The notes under the pieces were generated by a model that worked only from the letters and a program-made list of their open reading frames with translations, had not been told where the DNA came from and ran no database searches. The translations under genes were made by a program, and so were the position numbers. A stretch of DNA of 64,000 nt from an uncultured Collinsella sp. Lineage in GTDB: Bacteria; Actinomycetota; Coriobacteriia; Coriobacteriales; Coriobacteriaceae. Location: the NCBI GenBank assembly GCA_900542635.1, contig UQOJ01000001.1, positions 20,246 through 84,245 on the forward strand, in the 5' to 3' direction. How positions within the stretch are numbered: position 1 is the first letter of the stretch; the number at the start of each line of letters is the position of its first letter. Positions 35,124 to 43,633 of this stretch are shown piece after piece.

Positions 35124-36734
35124 ATGATGCAAAAGATACAACGTTTCGGCGGTGCAATGTACACGCCTGCAATTCTTTTCGCATTTTCCGGAATCGTCGT
35201 CGGCTTGGGTACGTTGTTTACCACCGAGGCGATCTTTGGCGAGATGGCCACAGCGGGTCATCTTTGGTTTGATTGCTGGAATGTGCTGCTCCAGGGTGGT
35301 TGGACGCTCTTTAACCAGATGCCGTTGCTGTTTTGCGTAGCGTTGCCAATCTCGCTCGCGAACAAGCAGAACGCTCGCTGCTGCATGGAGGCTTTGGCCA
35401 TCTACCTTACCTTCAACTACTTTGTAAGCACGATCTTGGGGCAGTGGGGCCCTGTCTTTGGGGTCGACTACTCTGTCGAGGCGGGCAGCGGTACTGGTCT
35501 TGCCACTATCGCAAGCATCAAAACGCTTGATATGGGCATCATGGGCGCGCTTATCATTTCTGGTATCGCCACGATGCTTCACAACAAGTACTTCGACACC
35601 GAACTTCCCGAGTGGCTGGGCGTGTTCTCGGGCTCCGTGTTCATCTATATGATCGGTTTCTTCGTTATGGTTCCGGTCGCTATTATCGCTTGCCTGGTAT
35701 GGCCGCATGTTCAGGCTGCTATCGCCGCCTTCCAGGGATTCATCCTTTCCGCCGGTACGTTTGGCGTGGGCGTCTTTGCTTTCTTCGAGCGCGTGTTGAT
35801 TCCTACAGGCCTGCACCACTTTATCTATACGCCGTTCTATTATGACAACGCGGCGGTCAACGGCGGCATCTTTGCTGCTTGGGCCAACATCCTGCCCCAA
35901 CTGGCTGCCGATCCGAGCATTGCTCTTAAGGATGCCGCACCCTGGGCTGCCTATACCTGCCCTGGTTGGACTAAAGTCTTCGGCTCGCTTGGCGTCGCCA
36001 TTGCGTTCTATATGACCGCCAAACCCGAGCGCAAGCAGCGCGTCAAAGCTCTGCTCATTCCCGTCACCCTTACCGCTATGCTTTGCGGTATTACCGAGCC
36101 GCTTGACTTCACCTTCCTGTTCATCGCGCCCGGCCTGTTCGTCGTCCACTGCGTGCTCGGAGCGCTTGGCTGCATGGCTCAAAACCTCCTTGGCGTCGTG
36201 GGCATCTTCGACGGCGGCATCATCTCGATGCTCTCGTGGGACTGGCTGCCCCTTTGGGCCGCACACGGTCTGCAGTACGCAATCTCCATCCTTGTCGGCC
36301 TGTGCTTTACCGCCCTTTGGGTCGTGGTCTTCCGTTTCCTGATCGTCAAGTTCGACTTTAAGACCCCCGGTCGCGAGGATGACGATGTTGAGGTCGAGCT
36401 CAAGTCCAAGGCCGACTACAAGCAAAAGCAGGGCGGTGCTGCTGCTGGCAAATCGGTCGCCCAGAGTAAAGATGATGAGCGCTTGGTGCTTGCCGAGAAG
36501 ATCCTCGATCTGCTCGGTGGCACGGATAACATCATCGATGTAACTAACTGCGCTACCCGTCTGCGCGTTAACGTCAAGGACAAGAGCGTCGTTGCGCCCG
36601 AGGCTTCCTTCAAGGCGATCGGTACGCATGGCTTGGTGGTCCAAGGTCAGTCAATCCAGGTCATCATCGGCCTTACCGTCCCGCAGGTTCGCGAGAAGTT
36701 CGAGAGTCTTCTGAAGTTCGAGAGTCTTCTGTAA
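35124..36734 (+). CDS. PTS alpha-glucoside-type EIICB transporter
   Basis: A 536-residue membrane permease plus EIIB of the glucose-glucoside family. The start MMQKIQRFGGAMYTP (35124) matches the canonical start of maltose/alpha-glucoside EIICB and follows GAGAGGGGG. The EIIC part has about ten hydrophobic segments and the conserved GITEPLDFTFLF. The EIIB domain follows after a hydrophilic linker and carries phosphocysteine Cys476 in DVTNCATRLRV. There is no EIIA; the protein at 7808 could supply it. The last 12 residues are a duplicated KFESLL, encoded by an 18-bp tandem duplication. The sugar is probably maltose or a related alpha-glucoside. Confidence 0.93.
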   Translation: MMQKIQRFGGAMYTPAILFAFSGIVVGLGTLFTTEAIFGEMATAGHLWFDCWNVLLQGGWTLFNQMPLLFCVALPISLANKQNARCCMEALAIYLTFNYFVSTILGQWGPVFGVDYSVEAGSGTGLATIASIKTLDMGIMGALIISGIATMLHNKYFDTELPEWLGVFSGSVFIYMIGFFVMVPVAIIACLVWPHVQAAIAAFQGFILSAGTFGVGVFAFFERVLIPTGLHHFIYTPFYYDNAAVNGGIFAAWANILPQLAADPSIALKDAAPWAAYTCPGWTKVFGSLGVAIAFYMTAKPERKQRVKALLIPVTLTAMLCGITEPLDFTFLFIAPGLFVVHCVLGALGCMAQNLLGVVGIFDGGIISMLSWDWLPLWAAHGLQYAISILVGLCFTALWVVVFRFLIVKFDFKTPGREDDDVEVELKSKADYKQKQGGAAAGKSVAQSKDDERLVLAEKILDLLGGTDNIIDVTNCATRLRVNVKDKSVVAPEASFKAIGTHGLVVQGQSIQVIIGLTVPQVREKFESLLKFESLL

Positions 36735-36752
36735 ACCATCGTCCATCGAAAC

Positions 36753-36792
36753 AATCGGCCTTGCAGAGCCGGTATGCACCGCAAGGCCGATT
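36753..36792 (+). terminator. Hairpin between the EIICB and GH4 genes
   Basis: AATCGGCCTTGC and GCAAGGCCGATT pair exactly across a 16-base loop. A clear T-run is missing, so it may attenuate rather than block reading into the glycosidase gene. Confidence 0.6.
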
Positions 36793-36889
36793 CTAGAGAT
36801 AAAAAACTCCACTTCTAGGTAACAATTCCAAACCGTACAGGCCGCGTGCGGGGATGGATTGAGCAAGCGGCCAGAATGAGGAGGACATC

Positions 36890-38233
36890 ATGTCCAAGAA
36901 AAACTATGCCGTGACCATTGCCGGCGGTGGCTCTACCTTCACTCCGGGCATCGCTCTGATGCTGCTTGAGGAGCGCGACCGCTTCCCGGTCAACAAGGTG
37001 ACCTTCTACGACAACAACGCCGAGCGCCAGGAGATCGTGGCAAAGGCCTGCGAGATCTACTTCCACGAGAACGCTCCCGAGGTTGAGTTCAACTACACCA
37101 CCGACCCCGAAACCGCATTCACCGGGACCGACTTCGTCCTTGCTCACATCCGCGTGGGTCTCTACGCTATGCGCGAGCTCGACGAGAAGATCCCCCTCAA
37201 GTACGGCTGCGTTGGTCAGGAGACCTGCGGTGCCGGCGGTATCGCCTACGGCATGCGCTCCATCGGTGGTGTCATCGAGATCCTCGACTACATGGAGAAG
37301 TACAGCCCCAACGCCTGGATGCTCAACTACTCCAACCCCGCGGCCATCGTCGCCGAGGCCTGCCGCGTGCTGCGCCCCAACAGCCGCATCATCAACATCT
37401 GCGACATGCCGATCGACCTCATGGATAAGATGAGCCGTATGTGCGGCATCAAGGATCGTCGCGAGCTGCAGTATAGCTACTACGGCCTCAACCACTTTGG
37501 TTGGTGGAGCAAGATCTACGACAAGGAGGGTAACGACCTCATGCCGCAGATCAAGGAGCACATGGCAAAGAACGGCTACTTGGACGGCATTGAGCACGAG
37601 GCCGGTAAGGAGCAGCACGTCGAGGAGAGCTGGATTCACACCTTCGGCAAGGCCAAGGATGTCTATGCTGTCGATCCCGAGACGATTCCCAACACCTACC
37701 TCAAGTACTACCTGTACCCGGACTATGTTGTCGAGACGTCTGACCCCAACTACACTCGCGCCAATGAGGTTATGGACGGCCGCGAGAAGAAGGTCTTTGG
37801 CGCTTGCCGCGACATCATCGCCAAGGGTACTGCCAAGGACGGCGGCTTTGAGCCCGACGTACACGCCAACTACATCGTCGACCTTGCCTGCGCGCTGGCC
37901 GAGAACACGCTCGAGCGCTTCCTGCTGATTGTCCCCAACGATGGCGCTGTGCCCAACTTCGACCCGACGGCCATGGTCGAGGTGCCTTGCATCGTTGGCT
38001 CTAACGGCTTTGAGAAGATCTGCCAGGGCCCGATCCCGCAGTTCCAGAAGGGCCTGATGGAGCAGCAGGTTTCCGTCGAGAAGCTCGTTGTCCAGGCTTG
38101 GGTCGAGGGCAGCTACCAGAAGCTCTGGCAGGCACTCACGCTCTCCAAGACCATTCCTTCGGCGAGCGTTGCCAAGCAGATCCTGGACGAGCTCATCGAG
38201 GCCAACAAGGATTTCTGGCCCGAGCTTAAGTAA
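36890..38233 (+). CDS. GH4 6-phospho-alpha-glucosidase
   Basis: A 447-residue NAD- and Mn-dependent glycoside hydrolase family 4 enzyme. The NAD site is AGGGSTFTPG (11-20). The metal-binding cysteine is Cys171 within CDMP, the signature that separates phospho-alpha-glucosidases (GlvA type) from the CNVP of phospho-beta-glucosidases, and the second ligand is His202 in NHFGWW. It hydrolyses the phosphorylated alpha-glucoside delivered by the EIICB encoded 155 bases upstream. It starts at ATG 36890 behind GAGGAGG. Controlled, by inference, by the nearby GntR protein. Confidence 0.95.
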   Translation: MSKKNYAVTIAGGGSTFTPGIALMLLEERDRFPVNKVTFYDNNAERQEIVAKACEIYFHENAPEVEFNYTTDPETAFTGTDFVLAHIRVGLYAMRELDEKIPLKYGCVGQETCGAGGIAYGMRSIGGVIEILDYMEKYSPNAWMLNYSNPAAIVAEACRVLRPNSRIINICDMPIDLMDKMSRMCGIKDRRELQYSYYGLNHFGWWSKIYDKEGNDLMPQIKEHMAKNGYLDGIEHEAGKEQHVEESWIHTFGKAKDVYAVDPETIPNTYLKYYLYPDYVVETSDPNYTRANEVMDGREKKVFGACRDIIAKGTAKDGGFEPDVHANYIVDLACALAENTLERFLLIVPNDGAVPNFDPTAMVEVPCIVGSNGFEKICQGPIPQFQKGLMEQQVSVEKLVVQAWVEGSYQKLWQALTLSKTIPSASVAKQILDELIEANKDFWPELK

Positions 38234-38273
38234 GGACTGCTGTCTCGAACTCTCACGCATCTCTGCTTCATTT

Positions 38274-38317
38274 GCGCCGCCGCGGTGTCCGGATTCGCCC
38301 GGATGCTGCGGCGGCGC
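38274..38317 (+). terminator. Nested hairpin after the GH4 gene
   Basis: GCGCCGCCGC pairs with GCGGCGGCGC, enclosing a second stem TCCGG/CCGGA. A TATACT immediately after (38318) may be the -10 element of ychF. Confidence 0.65.
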
Positions 38318-38360
38318 TATACTTATGCAGTTTGAAGTACCTGTATCAAAAGGAGCTGTC

Positions 38361-39437
38361 GTGTCCCTTTCCATCGGTATCGTGGGCCTGCCCAACGTGG
38401 GCAAGTCGACGCTGTTCACCGCGCTTACCAAAAAGACCGGCCTTGCCGCCAACTACCCGTTTGCCACGATCGACCCCAACGTGGGTATCGTCGATGTGCC
38501 CGATAGCCGCCTGCAAAAGCTTGCCGACATCGTCAACCCGGGCCGCATTGTGCCGGCTACGGTCGAGTTCGTCGACATCGCTGGCCTGGTGAAGGGTGCC
38601 AACGAGGGCGAGGGTCTGGGCAACCAGTTCTTGGCAAACATCCGCGAGACTGACGCCATCTGCGAGGTCGTGCGCTACTTTAAGGACCCCAACGTCATGC
38701 GTGAGGTGGGCCGCACGGGCGAGTTTGTCGATCCCGCCGGCGATGCCGACACCATCATGACCGAGCTCATCCTGGCCGACATGGGCACGCTCGAGAAGCA
38801 GCTGCCTAAGCTCGAGAAGGAGGCCAAGCGCGACAAGGAGCTCATGCCCAAGTTCGAGGTGGCCAAGCGCCTGCTTGCCTGGCTCAACGAGGGCAAGCGC
38901 GCCGCATCCATGGAGATGACCGACGAGGAGCGTGCCGCCGCCAAGGGCCTGTTCCTGCTCACCATGAAGCCCATCTTGTACGTGGCCAACGTGGACGAGG
39001 ATATGCTCAACGACGATCTGGCACCCATCGACGGCGTCAAACCGCTGCCTATCTGCGCCAAGATCGAGGCCGAGCTTTCCGAGCTCGATCCCGAGGACGC
39101 CGCCGACTACCTGGAGAGCCTGGGCCTGGAGCAGCCCGGCCTGGACGTGCTCGCTCAGGCTGCCTACAAGCTGCTCGGCCTGCAGTCGTTCTTTACGGCC
39201 GGCGAGATGGAGGTCAAGGCCTGGACGGTGCGTCAGGGCGCGACCGCCCCGCAGGCCGCCGGTGTCATCCACACCGACTTTGAGCGCGGCTTTATTAAGG
39301 CCGAGGTCATTGGCTACGACGACTACATCGAGCTCGGCGGCGAGCAGGGCGCCAAGGCCGCCGGTAAGCTGCGTATTGAGGGCAAGGACTATGTCATGGC
39401 CGATGGCGACGTCGTGCACTTCCGCTTTAACGTGTAA
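38361..39437 (+). CDS. ychF: Redox-regulated ATPase YchF (Obg family)
   Basis: A 358-residue P-loop protein starting at GTG 38361 behind AAAGGAGC. It has the Walker A GLPNVGKSTLF, switch region ATIDPNVGIV, DIAGLVKGANEGEGLGN, the NxxE-type specificity loop variant and the C-terminal TGS-like domain (LQSFFTAGEMEVKAWTV...GDVVHFRFNV). YchF prefers ATP over GTP and associates with ribosomes. Length is typical. A small membrane protein gene follows after 11 bases. Confidence 0.97.
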   Translation: MSLSIGIVGLPNVGKSTLFTALTKKTGLAANYPFATIDPNVGIVDVPDSRLQKLADIVNPGRIVPATVEFVDIAGLVKGANEGEGLGNQFLANIRETDAICEVVRYFKDPNVMREVGRTGEFVDPAGDADTIMTELILADMGTLEKQLPKLEKEAKRDKELMPKFEVAKRLLAWLNEGKRAASMEMTDEERAAAKGLFLLTMKPILYVANVDEDMLNDDLAPIDGVKPLPICAKIEAELSELDPEDAADYLESLGLEQPGLDVLAQAAYKLLGLQSFFTAGEMEVKAWTVRQGATAPQAAGVIHTDFERGFIKAEVIGYDDYIELGGEQGAKAAGKLRIEGKDYVMADGDVVHFRFNV

Positions 39438-39448
39438 GGACGACGCGC

Positions 39449-39832
39449 ATGTTTAAATATGGCAAAAAAGCTGGCTACATGGGCATCGCGCTGCTGGTGC
39501 TTGCGGTGATTCCGCTGGTGGTTGCAGCGTGTGTTATCCCCAACATTGGCCCCGAGGTGGCAACGAAGTTTAACGCAGCCGGCGAGGTGACGCGCTGGGG
39601 CAAGAGCTACGAGCTGCTGGCGCTTCCGGTGCTCAATTTGCTGCTGAGCGTGGCAACGTACTTTACGGCGGGACGCCAGGCCAAGAACAATGATGACTCC
39701 GCCGCCATGGCGCGCATCGTGTGCGAGCGCTACCTGCGCAACGGTTGCATCACGGGTGTGTTCCTCAACGTGATTAACGTTTACTTTATGTACTCGGCGA
39801 TTACCGGAACGGGCTTTGGCTTTGGTTTCTAG
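39449..39832 (+). CDS. DUF1648-domain membrane protein
   Basis: A 127-residue protein with three predicted membrane helices (about residues 10-32, 52-70 and 95-118). The segment KFNAAGEVTRWGKSYELLALP matches the DUF1648 consensus found in SdpI-type immunity/sensor proteins, though the full SdpI fold is longer. It begins 11 bases after ychF, so it is probably co-transcribed. Function is unknown. Confidence 0.75.
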   Translation: MFKYGKKAGYMGIALLVLAVIPLVVAACVIPNIGPEVATKFNAAGEVTRWGKSYELLALPVLNLLLSVATYFTAGRQAKNNDDSAAMARIVCERYLRNGCITGVFLNVINVYFMYSAITGTGFGFGF

Positions 39833-39841
39833 CTTGTCCTT

Positions 39842-40231
39842 TTAGGCAACGAGCCTGCACGCATATTCAATGGCTGCTGCGAGGCCGCCGCTCGATCGTG
39901 GTTTAAAGACCATGTCGGCGGCGGTCTCGTTTTCGTATCCGGCGCCGCGAAGGGCGAGTGCGATACCGGCTTCCAGGAGAAGGGGCAGGCCGCGTTGGCT
40001 GGTTGCGATTACGGCAGCCTGATTGAGCGAGCAGCCGTGCGTTTGGCATTGGATGGCAAGTTCACCTTGCGCCGGGCAAGGGACCAGAATGGCGGCGACG
40101 CGACTTGATAGCAATGCAAATGCTGTGCGCTCATCGGGCGAGAGACATTCTGCTTCAACGACGACGAGCTTGGGCGGTGTGCTGTTTGTGCGAAGCGTGG
40201 CTCGGTACATGCGGACCGAAGAACCCGACAT
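39842..40231 (-). CDS. Hypothetical protein, divergent partner of an XRE regulator
   Basis: A 129-residue protein. ATG 40231 is chosen because AGGAG lies eight bases upstream. It has alternating beta-like and helical segments (LVVVEAECLSP, AAILVPCPAQGELAIQC, LLEAGIALALRGAGY) and five cysteines, with no recognised domain. Its promoter shares a 24-bp palindrome with the HTH gene opposite, so that protein probably controls it. Confidence 0.6.
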   Translation of the reverse strand: MSGSSVRMYRATLRTNSTPPKLVVVEAECLSPDERTAFALLSSRVAAILVPCPAQGELAIQCQTHGCSLNQAAVIATSQRGLPLLLEAGIALALRGAGYENETAADMVFKPRSSGGLAAAIEYACRLVA

Positions 40232-40254
40232 AGAAAACTCCTGTGTATTCGGCA

Positions 40255-40278
40255 AAACGTAAACTATAGTTTACGTTT
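40255..40278. promoter_or_regulatory. Perfect 24-bp palindromic operator
   Basis: AAACGTAAACTATAGTTTACGTTT is its own reverse complement and lies between the divergent starts at 40231 and 40308. It is a strong candidate operator for the XRE protein encoded to its right. Confidence 0.75.
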
Positions 40279-40307
40279 ATGTTCGGCTCCATTTCAAACT
40301 CGTCTGC

Positions 40308-40526
40308 ATGGACGAACGTGCGAAACAGATTCTTGGCAGGCGGGTCGAAGAGGCACGCAGAGACCTTGGTATCTCCAAGGTTGATTTTTGTGTGGCGACA
40401 GGAATCAGCCGACCCTACCTCGACCGAATCGAAGATGGGACGGCAAATTTCACGCTCAAGGTTCTATTTAAGATCGCGCCCGCACTCGGCATGACGGTGT
40501 CAGAGCTTCTCGAGGGCATCGAATAG
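40308..40526 (+). CDS. XRE-family helix-turn-helix regulator
   Basis: A 72-residue protein that is almost entirely one HTH_3 domain: RRVEEARRDLGISKVDFCVATGISRPYLDRIEDGT then KVLFKIAPALGMTVSELLEG. No Shine-Dalgarno sequence precedes ATG 40308. The perfect palindrome 30 bases upstream suggests autoregulation together with the divergent gene. Confidence 0.88.
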   Translation: MDERAKQILGRRVEEARRDLGISKVDFCVATGISRPYLDRIEDGTANFTLKVLFKIAPALGMTVSELLEGIE

Positions 40527-40548
40527 GGGATACCCGTCGACAACCGAA

Positions 40549-41562
40549 TTACGCCATCGGGATGCGGTCGTGGTTGACTTGGCTGTAGAACAGGCGCTGG
40601 ATTTCGGCGGCATCGCGTGACTGGCCGAGTGCCCACATGGTCTTGGCTACGAGCGTCTCGGTGGTCATGTCATCGCCGCGCAAAATACCCGGATGATCGG
40701 CGTAGGCACGACCGACCTCATAAACACCCAGGTCAAGGCCCTCCTCGGGGACCTGCGTGGTCATAACGACGGTGCGGCCCGAATCGACCCAGCGGAAAAT
40801 CGCCTCCTGGAATGACTCGCCGGACTCGCCAAACTCGGGAATACCGCCAATGCCAAAGGTCTCAAGAATTACAGCATCGTAGCTATCGGCTAGGGCGTCC
40901 AGGATACCCGGGTTCACGCCGGGCGTAAGCTTAAGGACAAACACGCGCGGGTCGATGCTGTCGTAGAAACGCACTGGGTTTTCGCCCTGATGAGTGCCGT
41001 GGAGCCCGTTGCGCACGATGCGGTCGTTGCGGATGTAGGCAATGGGCGGATAGTTGACGCTAATGAACGCGTTAAAGCTCATGGTGCGCTGCTTGCGGGC
41101 GCGCGTGCCGGCAATGGCGACGCCACCAAACACAATCGACACATCGTGCGAGTGCTCGTCGAGCGCATAGAGCAGGCTCTGGTACAGGTTGAGTTTGGCA
41201 TCAGTAAAAGGGTTGCCCATGGGCTTTTGCGAGCCGGTGAGTACGATGGGCTTGGGGCTGTCCTGAATCAGGTAGGAAAGCGCTGCCGCGGTGTAGCTCA
41301 TGGTGTCGGTGCCGTGCAGAATCACGAAGCCGTCGTGGTCGGCATAGCCTTCGACGATGACGTCGCGGATACGCATCCAGTCACTGGGACGCATATTGGT
41401 GCTGTCGATGTTCATGGGCTGCACGACGTCGAGCTCGCAGAGGCCCGAGATCTCGGGGACGCTCTGGGCGAGCTCCTCACCGGTCAGGGCGGGGGAGAGA
41501 CCGTTGCCGTCTTCGGTCGATGCGATGGTGCCGCCCGTGGCGATGAGAAGGATGCGTTTCAT
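40549..41562 (-). CDS. ansA: Type I L-asparaginase
   Basis: A 337-residue cytoplasmic-type asparaginase hydrolysing asparagine to aspartate and ammonia. ATG 41562 begins MKRILLIATGGTIAS, carrying the first active-site Thr; the second is in HGTDTMSYTAAAL. No signal peptide is present, which fits type I rather than the secreted type II. AGGAAT precedes the start. It is divergent from guaA. Confidence 0.94.
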   Translation of the reverse strand: MKRILLIATGGTIASTEDGNGLSPALTGEELAQSVPEISGLCELDVVQPMNIDSTNMRPSDWMRIRDVIVEGYADHDGFVILHGTDTMSYTAAALSYLIQDSPKPIVLTGSQKPMGNPFTDAKLNLYQSLLYALDEHSHDVSIVFGGVAIAGTRARKQRTMSFNAFISVNYPPIAYIRNDRIVRNGLHGTHQGENPVRFYDSIDPRVFVLKLTPGVNPGILDALADSYDAVILETFGIGGIPEFGESGESFQEAIFRWVDSGRTVVMTTQVPEEGLDLGVYEVGRAYADHPGILRGDDMTTETLVAKTMWALGQSRDAAEIQRLFYSQVNHDRIPMA

Positions 41563-41829
41563 GCTGGTATTCCTATCGTATTTGCCGCCGCAGAGGCGGA
41601 ATCGTTCGGCAGTATTGTGGCACAGGGCGTCCAATGTTCAAACGTATTACATCATCCGTAACGTTTGGTAACACTTCAATTGTCGTCAAACAGGGGCCCA
41701 GGTCGTGCGTTTGCCGTGCGCTGATGGCTGCGAGGGACGAGAAACCCCATATAACGTGTACACTATGGAAGTTATTTTCGTTCATTCGCGCGGGTGGGCA
41801 CCGGCTCCCCGCCAACAAGAGGGGGAACC

Positions 41830-43428
41830 ATGGATCAAAAGGCTTCCGCAAAGGTCCTCGTACTCGACTTTGGTGCGCAGTACGGTCAGCTCATTGCCCG
41901 TCGCGTCCGCGACCTCAACGTGTATTCCGAGATTGTCCCCTGTGACATCTCGGCCGACGAGATTCGCGAGATGAACGCCTCTGCGCTCATCCTTTCCGGC
42001 GGCCCGGCTTCCGTATATGCCGAGGACGCTCCGTCCATCGACCCCGCCATCTTTGATCTGGGCCTTCCCGTCCTGGGCTTCTGCTACGGTCATCAGATCA
42101 CGGCCGTGACGCTCGGCGGCAAGGTCGGTCACTCCGAGGTGGGCGAGTACGGCCGCGCCACCATCACGCGCACGGCCGGCGCCAAGCTCTTTAACTCCAC
42201 GCCCATGGAGCAGACCGTGTGGATGAGCCATCGCGACGCCGTTTCCGAGGTGCCCGAGGGCTTTACCGTTACCGCCAGCACCGACGTGTGCCCGGTTGCC
42301 GCCATGGAGTGCGTCGAGCGCAAGATTTTCACCACGCAGTTCCACCCCGAGGTCAAGCACTCCGAGTACGGTCAGCAGCTGCTGAGCAACTTCCTGTTTG
42401 AGATCTGCGGCCTGGAGCCTAACTGGAGCATGGACAACCTGGTCGAGACCATGACGGCCGAGTTCCGCGAGAAGGTCGGTGACGACCGCGTGATTCTGGC
42501 CCTGTCCGGCGGCGTCGACTCCTCCGTCGTGGCTGCGCTGGGCGCTCGCGCCGTGGGCAAGCAGATGACCTGTGTGTTCATCAACCACGGCCTGCTGCGC
42601 AAGGGCGAGCCCGAGCAGGTGGAGGAGGTCTTCACCAAGCAGTTTGACGTCGACTTTATCCACGTTCACGCCGAGGACCGTTATGCCGAGCTTCTGGCCG
42701 GCGTGACCGAGCCCGAGGAGAAGCGCCGCATCATCGGTACGCAGTTCTGGAAAGAGTTCTTCGCGGTTGCTCAGCAGCTTGAGACCGATGGTAAGCCGGT
42801 CAAGTATCTGGCTCAGGGCACCATCTACGCCGACATCATCGAGTCTGGCGCTCGCAAGACGGGCGGCAAGACGGCCACCATCAAGAGCCATCACAACCTG
42901 ATCCCGTTCCCCGAGGGCGTGCACTTCGACCTCATCGAGCCGCTCGATCACTTCTTTAAGGACGAGGTCCGCGCGCTTGGTCTGGCGCTGGGCCTGCCGG
43001 GTCATATCGTGTTCCGCCAGCCTTTCCCGGGCCCGGGTCTGGCCATCCGCATTATCGGTGCGGTCGATAAGGAGAAGCTCGAGATCCTCAAGAACGCCGA
43101 CGCTATCGTGCGCGAGGAGCTGGATGCTTACAACCAGCGTCTGTTTGAGCAGACCGGCGAGCGCAACTCCGAGCACAGCTGCTGGCAGTATTTCGCGGTC
43201 CTGCCCGACATTAAATCCGTCGGCGTTATGGGTGACGAGCGCACCTACCAGCGTCCGATCATCCTGCGTGCCGTCGAGTCCAGCGATGCCATGACCGCCG
43301 ATTGGGCCAAGCTACCCTACGACGTGCTGGCCCGCATCTCTGGCCGCATCGTTGCCGAGGTCCCCGGCGCCAACCGCGTGTGCTACGACATCACGTCCAA
43401 GCCACCCGCGACCATCGAGTGGGAGTAG
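41830..43428 (+). CDS. guaA: GMP synthase (glutamine-hydrolysing)
   Basis: A 532-residue enzyme converting XMP to GMP. The glutamine amidotransferase half has nucleophile Cys85 (GFCYGHQ) and FHPEVKHSEYG with the His-Glu pair. The ATP-pyrophosphatase half has LSGGVDSSVVAAL. The C-terminal dimerisation domain ends ATIEWE. It starts at ATG 41830 behind AGAGGGGGAA. Its last codons and terminator are repeated at 48163, so this gene is a likely integration target. Confidence 0.98.
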   Translation: MDQKASAKVLVLDFGAQYGQLIARRVRDLNVYSEIVPCDISADEIREMNASALILSGGPASVYAEDAPSIDPAIFDLGLPVLGFCYGHQITAVTLGGKVGHSEVGEYGRATITRTAGAKLFNSTPMEQTVWMSHRDAVSEVPEGFTVTASTDVCPVAAMECVERKIFTTQFHPEVKHSEYGQQLLSNFLFEICGLEPNWSMDNLVETMTAEFREKVGDDRVILALSGGVDSSVVAALGARAVGKQMTCVFINHGLLRKGEPEQVEEVFTKQFDVDFIHVHAEDRYAELLAGVTEPEEKRRIIGTQFWKEFFAVAQQLETDGKPVKYLAQGTIYADIIESGARKTGGKTATIKSHHNLIPFPEGVHFDLIEPLDHFFKDEVRALGLALGLPGHIVFRQPFPGPGLAIRIIGAVDKEKLEILKNADAIVREELDAYNQRLFEQTGERNSEHSCWQYFAVLPDIKSVGVMGDERTYQRPIILRAVESSDAMTADWAKLPYDVLARISGRIVAEVPGANRVCYDITSKPPATIEWE

Positions 43429-43594
43429 GACGACAGGGTTCTGACCTGCGATTTTGAGTGCCGCACTATGCCGCTGAGTTTCGTTTCGTACGAGAGTCAT
43501 GACAAAGCCACCAGCGACGGAGATGAGTAAAAGCGATTAAAGAGCCTCCGTTCCCTGTGTTGGGACGGAGGCTCTTTCTTTGCCGTTTTACTCC
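43411..43594. repeat. guaA 3' end direct repeat, left copy
   Basis: Runs from the last codons of guaA through its terminator to TTTTACTCCCTT. It aligns with 48163-48345 over the whole length at roughly 85 per cent by eye with a few small gaps, and is the original copy belonging to the intact gene. Confidence 0.85.
43538..43585 (+). terminator. Terminator of guaA
   Basis: AAAGAGCCTCCGT pairs with ACGGAGGCTCTTT across a 13-base loop and is followed by CTTTG. Confidence 0.88.
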
Positions 43595-43633
43595 CTTGTC
43601 TCCGTTCGGGGATTATTTCTTGCTCATTTAGGG

